Of a stretch of 5,103 nt of DNA, positions 1 through 5,103 are shown in pieces. Made by a program: the position numbers and the translations under genes. Position 1 is the first letter of the stretch; each line of letters starts with the position of its first letter. The notes below the pieces were generated by a model. That model was not told where the DNA came from, searched no databases, and saw only the letters and a list, made by a program, of their open reading frames with translations. This DNA is from Firmicutes bacterium CAG:238 (GTDB lineage Bacteria; Bacillota; Clostridia; Peptostreptococcales; Anaerovoracaceae): NCBI GenBank assembly GCA_000435615.1, contig FR882007.1:1-5103 (forward strand). Direction: 5' to 3'.

Positions 1-46
1 TATTTTCCGTTAATGCGACAGCCCCTTTGCTTGTGCTTTTATTGAT

Positions 47-62
47 TGTTTCACATGAAACA
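47..62. other. parS: parS-like site with one central substitution
   Basis: TGTTTCACATGAAACA matches the parS consensus at 15 of 16 bases; the central CG is CA. Symmetric flanking bases extend the arms to ten bases each (44-53 and 56-65). It begins six bases past the parB stop codon, so parA-parB is bracketed by this site and the perfect one at 1837-1852. It is probably a secondary or weaker ParB site, but the effect of the central change is not known from sequence. Confidence 0.8.
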
Positions 63-68
63 ATCCTT

Positions 69-965
69 TTATCTCAGTGATTTCAACATGTCTATGAGTC
101 GTTCGAGCTCTTCTTTGCTGAAAAATTCTATTTCGATTTTTCCTTTAGAACCTTTCTGGTTAATATTGATTTTCGTGCCTAAAACCTCTTTTAGTTCCTC
201 TTCGACCCTGCTTACATTTGGATTCTTTATGCGTTTTGCAGGTTTCCTTTTCGGTTTTCCGATTTCGTCAACAAGCCGCTCCGTTTCTCTTACGGATAGA
301 CCTTCTTTCACAATCTGCTCGCAGATTCTCTTTCTGACCTCATCATCTTCAACGGTAATAACTGTTCTTCCGTGGGCTGCAGAAATTTTTCCTTCTGAAA
401 TAAGTTCCAGAACATATTCGGGAAGTTTCAAAAGTCTTAACGAGTTCGTGATATACGGTCTGCTCTTTCCTACACTTTTAGATACTTGTTCCTGGGTCAT
501 TCCGTAAGTAACGATCATCTGGTTCAGACCTTCCGCTTCTTCAATCGGGTTCAGGTCTTCGCGCTGCATGTTTTCTATAATTGCAAGCAGCATATTCTGC
601 TCATCGTCAAGTTCTCTGATCAAACACGGAACTTCGGACAGCCCTGCTTTAATCGCAGCCCTCCAACGCCTTTCTCCGGCAACAATCTCGTATCCCTTGT
701 CTTTCTTTCTCAGAACGATGGGTTGTATCACACCATGTTCCAGGATGGAGTTCGCCAGTTCCTGAATCTTTTCTTCATCAAAAGTTTTTCTTGGCTGGTT
801 CGCATTCGGCATGATGTCAAACGTTTTTATATATCTGACTCTGTCAGTGGAATCTTCATGCTCTCCGCTTTGTTCTTTTGCTGCTCCGACATTCTCAATC
901 GGTGCAGCATCTGCTATGAGTGCTTCCAGTCCTCTCCCGAGTCCTCCTTTTTTCGCTGCCGCCAT
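69..965 (-). CDS. parB: Chromosome-partitioning protein ParB (Spo0J), parS-binding CTPase
   Basis: A 298-residue protein with the full ParB layout. Residues 1-17 form a basic, glycine-rich tail (KKGGLGRGLEAL), the type that in this family stimulates the ParA ATPase. A variable linker runs to about 42. The ParB N-terminal domain follows, with the CTP-binding motifs GERRWR at 97-102 and ENMQREDLNPIEEA at 131-144. A helix-turn-helix lies at about 156-181 and a C-terminal dimerisation domain at about 250-298. R169 and A197 sit where ParB rather than Noc proteins carry their specificity residues. The length is close to that of Bacillus Spo0J. The ATG start overlaps the parA stop by one base (TAATG), with GGAGGA at 972-977 six bases upstream, so translation is probably coupled. 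By family knowledge it binds parS, slides as a CTP-dependent clamp and loads SMC; this is not shown by the sequence itself. Confidence is very high. Confidence 0.97.
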   Translation of the reverse strand: MAAAKKGGLGRGLEALIADAAPIENVGAAKEQSGEHEDSTDRVRYIKTFDIMPNANQPRKTFDEEKIQELANSILEHGVIQPIVLRKKDKGYEIVAGERRWRAAIKAGLSEVPCLIRELDDEQNMLLAIIENMQREDLNPIEEAEGLNQMIVTYGMTQEQVSKSVGKSRPYITNSLRLLKLPEYVLELISEGKISAAHGRTVITVEDDEVRKRICEQIVKEGLSVRETERLVDEIGKPKRKPAKRIKNPNVSRVEEELKEVLGTKININQKGSKGKIEIEFFSKEELERLIDMLKSLR

Positions 966-1735
966 TAGTCTTCCTCCAGCTCTAAAAATTCATCCGCAAA
1001 GTCTCCGTATGCTTCCGCTCCCTTTGACTTCGGATCATACTCGGTTATCGGCATCCCGTAGCTCGGTGCTTCTGCCAGTCTTACATTTCTCGGAATAACT
1101 GTGGAATAAACCTTGTTCCCGAAATATCTTTTAACTTCCTGCACTACCTGGAGCGACAGATTCGTTCTGCCGTCAAACATGCTTAAGATTACTCCCTGGA
1201 TTTCAAGCTTTGGATTCAGGCTCTTCTTCACAAGTTCAATTGTGCTTACAAGCTGGCTGACACCTTCAAGTGCATAAAATTCGCATTGAATCGGAACGAG
1301 CACGCTGTCAACTGCAGCAAGTGAATTAATCGTAAGAAGACCCAGTGACGGTGGGCAGTCAATAAAAACATAGTCATAGCCACCTTTTATTTTATCCAGC
1401 CCCTCTTTTAAGGCATTTTCACGACCATCGACGCTCACAAGTTCGACTTCTGCCCCGGCAAGATCTACACTGGCAGGTATCAAATCCAAATTGTTAACAC
1501 TTGTCTTTATGATTGCTTTTCTGGGATCATAATCTTTATCAACAAGAATATTGTAAATGGTATCTTTGAGATTTCTCTTCCTCACACCGATTCCGCTGGT
1601 TGTATTTCCCTGTGGGTCTATATCAAGAATCAAAACTTTTTTTCCCCTGATTGCCAAGCAAGCGGCAAGGTTAATATTTGTTGTTGTTTTTCCTACGCCA
1701 CCTTTTTGATTAAATATTGCTATTGCTTTTCCCAA
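965..1735 (-). CDS. parA: Chromosome-partitioning ATPase ParA (Soj)
   Basis: A deviant-Walker P-loop ATPase of 256 residues, close to the length of Bacillus Soj. Residues 11-18 are the KGGVGKTT P-loop with its signature lysine K11. LILDIDPQGN at 35-44 is the Walker A' region with D38 and D40, and VFIDCPPS at 123-130 is Walker B with D126. The family forms ATP-dependent dimers on the nucleoid and works with ParB on origin segregation; in Bacillus it also regulates DnaA. I chose a TTG start at 1735 because AGGAGG (1743-1748) lies seven bases upstream and the protein then begins MGKAIAIFNQKGG, like Soj. A longer reading from another TTG at 1759 would put that ribosome site inside the gene and add eight residues with no family match. 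The gene follows a 105-base gap with a predicted promoter, and its stop overlaps the parB start. Confidence 0.96.
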   Translation of the reverse strand: MGKAIAIFNQKGGVGKTTTNINLAACLAIRGKKVLILDIDPQGNTTSGIGVRKRNLKDTIYNILVDKDYDPRKAIIKTSVNNLDLIPASVDLAGAEVELVSVDGRENALKEGLDKIKGGYDYVFIDCPPSLGLLTINSLAAVDSVLVPIQCEFYALEGVSQLVSTIELVKKSLNPKLEIQGVILSMFDGRTNLSLQVVQEVKRYFGNKVYSTVIPRNVRLAEAPSYGMPITEYDPKSKGAEAYGDFADEFLELEED

Positions 1736-1742
1736 AATAATT

Positions 1743-1748
1743 CCTCCT
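1743..1748 (-). promoter_or_regulatory. Ribosome binding site that fixes the parA start
   Basis: AGGAGG on the minus strand, seven bases before the TTG at 1735. This spacing is near ideal and is the main reason for choosing that TTG over the upstream in-frame TTG at 1759, for which no comparable site is seen. Confidence 0.85.
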
Positions 1749-1784
1749 TGCGTTGTCAAAGTTTCTCACACTAATCCTAACGGT

Positions 1785-1790
1785 ATTATA
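1785..1790 (-). promoter_or_regulatory. Predicted -10 box of the parA-parB promoter
   Basis: A perfect TATAAT on the minus strand lies 49 bases upstream of the chosen parA start and 34 bases downstream of the noc terminator/parS palindrome. No good -35 hexamer is present at the usual distance; TGGTAA is the sequence 17 bases upstream, a weak match. The gap is AT-rich, so a chance TATAAT is possible, but a promoter is expected here after the terminator. Confidence 0.45.
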
Positions 1791-1824
1791 CACTACTATA
1801 CAAATTTTTACCACATCAAATAAT

Positions 1825-1855
1825 AAAAAAATTGGATGTTTCACGTGAAACATCC
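1825..1855 (-). terminator. Probable intrinsic terminator of noc, built from the parS palindrome
   Basis: Read on the minus strand, the palindrome at 1834-1855 can fold into a nine-base-pair stem (GGATGTTTC with GAAACATCC) closing an ACGT loop. It is followed by AA and then seven T residues (1825-1831 on the plus strand are all A). This is the layout of a Rho-independent terminator directly at the end of noc. The stem is only moderately GC-rich, and part of it is fixed by parS, so termination strength is uncertain. Confidence 0.65.
1837..1852. other. parS: parS centromere site (perfect consensus)
   Basis: The 16 bases TGTTTCACGTGAAACA match the bacterial parS consensus exactly. They form the centre of a perfect 22-bp palindrome at 1834-1855. 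The site overlaps the end of noc: in the gene's frame it reads TGT TTC ACG TGA, so the noc stop codon (1841-1843) is part of the centromere. By family knowledge, ParB binds here and spreads as a CTP clamp. The location just upstream of parA-parB and near the origin is typical. The match is exact; that it works in vivo is inferred. Confidence 0.95.
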
Positions 1856-2626
1856 GTTATTTTTAGGAATAAGAATCTTTACTTCCATGAATTCACCTTG
1901 GTCGTTCTCAATAAACCTCGCATTTTTTTCAACATTTTTAACTTGGTTAAATGCCTTTCTGATGGTGTTTAAGTATATTTTGTAACTTATGTAATTAATT
2001 TTGTTTTTCTTTCTGTATGACTTCTCTTTGCCTTCGAGAAAATCTTCGATAAGTTTTTCGGTTTGTTTTACATTCAAATTGTTGTCTACGACTCTTTTCA
2101 ATATCTTTCTTCTATCATCCTCATCACCGAGCTTCAGAAGGGCTCTTGCATGCCTCTCCGTAAGTTTGTTTGTCATAAGCATTTGCTGCAGTTCTTCCGG
2201 AAGTGCCAATATACGTATTTTGTTGGAAATGGTTGATTGCTGTTTGCTCACCCTCTTTGCTATCTCACCTTGCGTAAGATTGAAATCCTCCATAAGTTTC
2301 TTGTATGCCCTGGCTTCCTCAAGAAAATTCAAGTCTTCTCTTTGCACGTTTTCAACAAGTGCAATGAGGGCTGCCTCCGGCTCCTCAAGGTCTTTTATAA
2401 TAACCGGCACACGGTGAAGGCCCGCAAGTTTTGAGGCCCGCAGCCTCCGCTCACCTGCAATCAGTATGAATTTTTTTCCTTCTGTCCTTTTCACAAGTAG
2501 TGGTTGAAGGACACCATATTCTCGAATAGAATTGGTCAATTCTTCCAGTTCATTGTCGGTAAACACCTTTCGCGGCTGCTCAGGATTGGGAACGATGAAT
2601 TCCACAGGAATCTGTACAACTTTCAT
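1841..2626 (-). CDS. noc: Nucleoid occlusion protein Noc (ParB-family paralogue)
   Basis: A 261-residue ParB-family protein. The N domain carries GERRLR at 58-63 and ENVQREDLN at 92-100, the CTP-binding motifs. The helix-turn-helix is at about 118-142, followed by the Noc-like LTERHARALLKL (155-166) and LNVKQTE (184-190). Q130, K136 and R158 occupy positions where Noc differs from ParB; a fourth position (A141) keeps a ParB-like residue. The C-terminal domain (about 212-255) resembles Noc. In Bacillus, Noc binds its own DNA sites and blocks division over the nucleoid. Unlike Bacillus Noc, the protein starts almost directly at the N domain, without an amphipathic membrane-targeting helix or a ParA-stimulating basic tail. 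The ATG start is supported by AAAGGAGG at 2633-2640. The last codons (Cys-Phe-Thr-stop) lie within a parS site. Family membership is certain; the Noc name is likely but rests on recalled residues. Confidence 0.88.
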   Translation of the reverse strand: MKVVQIPVEFIVPNPEQPRKVFTDNELEELTNSIREYGVLQPLLVKRTEGKKFILIAGERRLRASKLAGLHRVPVIIKDLEEPEAALIALVENVQREDLNFLEEARAYKKLMEDFNLTQGEIAKRVSKQQSTISNKIRILALPEELQQMLMTNKLTERHARALLKLGDEDDRRKILKRVVDNNLNVKQTEKLIEDFLEGKEKSYRKKNKINYISYKIYLNTIRKAFNQVKNVEKNARFIENDQGEFMEVKILIPKNNGCFT

Positions 2627-2666
2627 TTTTTTCCTCCTTTGTATTTAACACACTTTCTATAGGGAA

Positions 2667-2697
2667 ATAATAACATTTCCGATGTCTTTCGTGTAAA
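2667..2697 (-). promoter_or_regulatory. Predicted promoter of noc
   Basis: On the minus strand, just after the rsmG terminator, TTTACA (2692-2697) stands 19 bases before TATTAT (2667-2672). The -10 box is preceded by TG and one base (TGT at 2673-2675), making it an extended -10. The spacer is longer than the ideal 17, but an extended -10 tolerates a poor -35. The position, about 40 bases before the noc start codon, fits a separate noc transcript. Confidence 0.45.
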
Positions 2698-2705
2698 CAT
2701 TTTAT

Positions 2706-2741
2706 AAACAAAAAACCCTTATCATCTTCACAATAAGGGTT
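2706..2741 (-). terminator. Intrinsic terminator of the mnmG-rsmG unit
   Basis: On the minus strand, AACCCTTAT (2733-2741) pairs perfectly with ATAAGGGTT (2714-2722) across a ten-base loop. Six T residues then follow the GGG of the right arm, then G and three more T. The left arm is coding sequence of rsmG (the Pro-Leu codons) and the rsmG TGA lies in the loop. It separates mnmG-rsmG from noc. Confidence 0.85.
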
Positions 2742-3438
2742 CTTTCGTCGGAGTTCCCGCTTTTCTCGGAAATTTCGACGCCGTATTTTTCACTTTTTTA
2801 ATTACTATGATTTTGTGCGAAATATCATATGCGTTTAGGTTTGCATCTCGAATTTCAAGAATTTCGCCACCCAGAGTTTTGACTGCACGTGCCGCAGCCG
2901 CAGCTTCTTCTGCCGCTTCCGGGCCTTTATATGCCATCAGAAATCCTCCGACTTTAATAAAAGGCAGACAGTATTCGGCCAAAACTGCCATGTTGGCAAC
3001 CGCCCTGGAAACGCAGAGGTCATATTTTTCTCTGTGCTGCTTGTTGCGAGCAAGTTCCTCTGCCCTCGCATGTACAGTAGCAACATTGGAGATTTCAGCG
3101 TTTTCACATAGTTCGTCAATAATTTTAAGCCTTTTCTTCAAGGAATCCATCAGCACAAAATCTTTTTCCGGCGATAAAATTGCAAGCGGAATGCCCGGAA
3201 ATCCGGCCCCGGTTCCCACATCTATAATCTTCCTCGCATTCGCATATTCAGCATACCCGCAGCAGACAAGCGAGTCAATAAAATGCTTTACGATAAATTC
3301 ATCTCTGTCGGTGATCCGGGTTAGATTCACTTTCTCATTCCACTCCAGTATGCCCGACATGTAATCTTCGAATTGCTTTATTTGCTTTTCGCTGCAGGAA
3401 AAACCTAAATCTGAAATTGCTTCTTTTAATCTAATCAC
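2728..3438 (-). CDS. rsmG: 16S rRNA (guanine-N7)-methyltransferase RsmG (GidB)
   Basis: A 236-residue protein, the usual length for the family. The S-adenosylmethionine-binding glycine loop is IIDVGTGAGFPGIPLAI at 71-87, preceded by the conserved KHFIDSL at 51-57. SRAVA (144-148) and AYKG (169-172) are further family motifs, and the C-terminus ends in the typical FPRKAGTPTKEPL. RsmG methylates N7 of G527 (E. coli numbering) in the 530 loop of 16S rRNA, and its loss gives low-level streptomycin resistance in several bacteria. The start is GTG, overlapping the mnmG stop by four bases (GTGA), with GAGGAG at 3448-3453 nine bases upstream. The overlap indicates co-transcription and coupled translation with mnmG. 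The last codons form one arm of the terminator that ends the unit. Confidence 0.96.
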   Translation of the reverse strand: MIRLKEAISDLGFSCSEKQIKQFEDYMSGILEWNEKVNLTRITDRDEFIVKHFIDSLVCCGYAEYANARKIIDVGTGAGFPGIPLAILSPEKDFVLMDSLKKRLKIIDELCENAEISNVATVHARAEELARNKQHREKYDLCVSRAVANMAVLAEYCLPFIKVGGFLMAYKGPEAAEEAAAAARAVKTLGGEILEIRDANLNAYDISHKIIVIKKVKNTASKFPRKAGTPTKEPLL

Positions 3439-5103
3439 TGCTTGCTTCTCCTCTTTTTTTCAAGGTAGACCATAATAACATTAATATCCGCAGGCGATAC
3501 CCCCGATATTCTGGAAGCCTGTCCGAGCGACGCCGGACGAATCTGACTGAGCTTCTGCATTGCCTCAATTCGAAGACCCTCAATACCCGCATAGTCTAAA
3601 TTTTCATCAAGCCTGCGGCTTTCGAGCTTCTTATATCTTTCCACCTGCTGAAGCTGCTTCTGAATATAGCCTTCATATTTGAGCTGCACTTCAAGCTGCG
3701 TCATTTCGTGGTAAGAGAGCTGCGGTCTGTCCGCTCCGTCAATCTCCGCAAGATTTTCGTAAGTAATCTGCGGGCGTTTCAGAAGTTCGGCTAAGGAAAC
3801 CCGTCCCGAAATCGGAGCACTTTCGTGCTTTTCCAGAAAATCATTAATTTCTTCCGGTGAAACTGTCTTTTCACGCAGACGATTCATTTCCTGTTGTACA
3901 ATTTCTTTCGTCTTTAAAAATCTGTCATATCTTTCCTTAGTAGCCAGTCCAATACTGTATGATTTTCCCGTAAGGCGCAGATCTGCATTGTCTTGCCTCA
4001 GAAGCAACCTATATTCCGCTCTGCTGGTCATAATTCTGTAAGGCTCATTGGTACCTTTGGTCACTAAATCGTCGATGAGAACGCCAATATAAGCCTCGTC
4101 TCTTCCAAGGACAAACGGATTTTTTCCGGAAATTTTGAGTGCAGCATTGATTCCGGCCATCAAACCCTGTGCTGCGGCTTCCTCATATCCGGAGCTGCCG
4201 TTAAACTGTCCTGCACAAAAAAGATTTTCAATCCCTCTGTATTCCAAATTTAATTTTAAATCCTGCGGGTCGATGCAGTCGTATTCGATTGCATAAGCAG
4301 GTCTGACGATTCGGATATTCTCAAGCCCCGGTATCGTCTTATAAAAAGCGTACTGCACATCTTCCGGAAGGCTCGAGGACATTCCCTGAATATACATTTC
4401 GTCCGTATCAAGTCCTTCAGGTTCGATGAAAGTCTGATGTCTTTCCTTATCCGCAAAGCGATTAACCTTATCCTCAATCGACGGGCAGTATCTTGGACCA
4501 ATTCCTTCAATCTGTCCGCCAAAAAGCGCCGAACGATGAAAATTCTCCCGAATCACGCGGTGCGTTTCTTCATTTGTATAGGTCAGCCAACACAGTGCTT
4601 TATTCTCACCGATTTCATCGTTCATAAAGGAAAACGGGACAATCTTCTCATCGCCATACTGCGGTATCATTTTTTCATAGTTCAAACTGCTTCCCAGACA
4701 TCTTGCAGGGGTTCCTGTTTTGAATCTGCGAAGCTTCATGCCATGTTTCTTGAGATTGTCTGCAAGTTCGTTTGCCGGAGCAAGTCCGTTTGGTCCGCTC
4801 GAAAATGCGCTGTCACCGATAAATATTTTTCCTCTGAGGAAAGTACCTGTCGCAAGAACGACAGCCTTCGCCGTATAGTAAGTATGCGTCTTGGTTTCAA
4901 CTCCGCATACCTTTCCCTCTTCAACTATTAAGTCGGTAACTTCCCCTTGCTTCATATCAAGGTTCGGCTCTTTCTCAATTGTTTTTTTCATCTCAAGATG
5001 GTATTTATTTTTATCCGCCTGTGCACGCAGTGAATGAACTGCGGGTCCTTTTGCGGTGTTCAGCATTTTACTTTGGATGAAAGTTTTGTCAATATTGATT
5101 CCC
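3435..5103 (-). CDS. mnmG: tRNA uridine-5-carboxymethylaminomethyl modification enzyme MnmG (GidA), 5' end missing
   Basis: The gene runs off the right edge of the window; 555 residues are present, beginning GINIDKTFIQSKMLN. The family is about 630 residues, so roughly 75-80 are missing, including the N-terminal FAD-binding glycine motif. Visible MnmG marks, numbered from the window edge, are the second dinucleotide-type strand VVLATGTFLRGKIF (81-94), FKTGTPARC (127-135), GPRYCPSIEDK (202-212, with the conserved Cys), FIEPEGLDTDEMYIQG (225-240), AGQFNGSSGYEEAAAQG (297-313) and TSRAEYRLLLRQDNADLR (359-376). The C-terminal helical domain has QLKYEGYIQKQ (473-483) and ISGVSPADI (532-540). With MnmE, MnmG uses FAD and a folate one-carbon unit to modify wobble uridine 34 of several tRNAs. 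Its stop overlaps rsmG. An internal Met at 5066 is not the start, because the family match continues upstream of it. Confidence 0.97.
   Translation of the reverse strand, partial: GINIDKTFIQSKMLNTAKGPAVHSLRAQADKNKYHLEMKKTIEKEPNLDMKQGEVTDLIVEEGKVCGVETKTHTYYTAKAVVLATGTFLRGKIFIGDSAFSSGPNGLAPANELADNLKKHGMKLRRFKTGTPARCLGSSLNYEKMIPQYGDEKIVPFSFMNDEIGENKALCWLTYTNEETHRVIRENFHRSALFGGQIEGIGPRYCPSIEDKVNRFADKERHQTFIEPEGLDTDEMYIQGMSSSLPEDVQYAFYKTIPGLENIRIVRPAYAIEYDCIDPQDLKLNLEYRGIENLFCAGQFNGSSGYEEAAAQGLMAGINAALKISGKNPFVLGRDEAYIGVLIDDLVTKGTNEPYRIMTSRAEYRLLLRQDNADLRLTGKSYSIGLATKERYDRFLKTKEIVQQEMNRLREKTVSPEEINDFLEKHESAPISGRVSLAELLKRPQITYENLAEIDGADRPQLSYHEMTQLEVQLKYEGYIQKQLQQVERYKKLESRRLDENLDYAGIEGLRIEAMQKLSQIRPASLGQASRISGVSPADINVIMVYLEKKRRSKQ

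Noticed and set aside
46..507. Plus-strand open frame opposite the end of parB
   Set aside because: It is antisense to a clear parB, is serine- and phenylalanine-rich as expected of a shadow frame, has no ribosome site, and starts inside the parS-like palindrome.
2662..2668. Half of a Noc site (ATTTCCC on the minus strand) beside the predicted noc -10 box, suggesting autoregulation
   Set aside because: The other half is not present, and the same heptamer also occurs by chance inside parA near 1603-1609.
2807..3364. Long plus-strand open frame opposite rsmG
   Set aside because: The protein is low-complexity (Ala/Ser-rich), matches no family I recognise, and is fully explained as the complement of rsmG codons.
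4124..4138. Palindromic TTTCCGGAAA, similar to the Noc site ATTTCCCGGGAAAT
   Set aside because: It lacks the central CCCGGG and lies within mnmG codons. No full CCCGGG core was seen anywhere in the window on reading through.
4437..4931. Plus-strand open frame opposite mnmG
   Set aside because: It is antisense to strongly conserved mnmG motifs, with no ribosome site or recognisable domain.
1..5103. A previously undescribed defence or mobile system
   Set aside because: Every gene belongs to the conserved origin-proximal block of Bacillota in its usual order. There are no transposase, integrase, repeat-array or toxin-type genes, and no unexplained gap over about 105 bases.

Overview
The window shows the mnmG–rsmG–noc–parA–parB gene order, all on the minus strand. 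This is the conserved block beside the chromosomal replication origin in Bacillota (the gidA-gidB-noc-soj-spo0J order of Bacillus). AG-rich Shine-Dalgarno sites, GTG and TTG starts, moderately AT-rich DNA and the protein sequences suggest a low-GC Gram-positive, probably clostridial. No species can be named from the sequence. The whole stretch is ordinary core genome, with no sign of mobile elements, CRISPR or RNA genes.

Read in the direction of transcription (right to left), three units are visible. The first is mnmG (tRNA wobble-uridine modification, 5' end outside the window) overlapping rsmG (16S rRNA methyltransferase) by 4 bases. It is closed by a clear intrinsic terminator whose left arm lies inside the end of rsmG. 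The second is noc, a ParB paralogue, with its own predicted promoter and a strong ribosome site. The third is parA-parB, coupled through a TAATG overlap and served by a predicted promoter in the noc–parA gap.

The most notable feature is the non-coding architecture around the segregation genes. A perfect parS site (TGTTTCACGTGAAACA) lies across the stop codon of noc, so the centromere itself supplies the last codons and the TGA. Its palindrome extends to 22 bp and is followed on the noc strand by seven T residues, so it also looks like an intrinsic terminator. A second parS-like site, differing at one central base and also extended to a 22-bp near-palindrome, sits six bases after the parB stop. 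The parA-parB pair is therefore flanked by centromere-type sites. The Noc protein keeps the CTP-binding and DNA-binding motifs of the family, and three of four recalled Noc-type specificity residues, but lacks the N-terminal membrane-targeting extension of Bacillus Noc.

Functionally, ParB would load on parS as a CTP-dependent clamp and work with ParA in origin segregation. Noc would link nucleoid position to division or have a diverged role. MnmG and RsmG serve translation.
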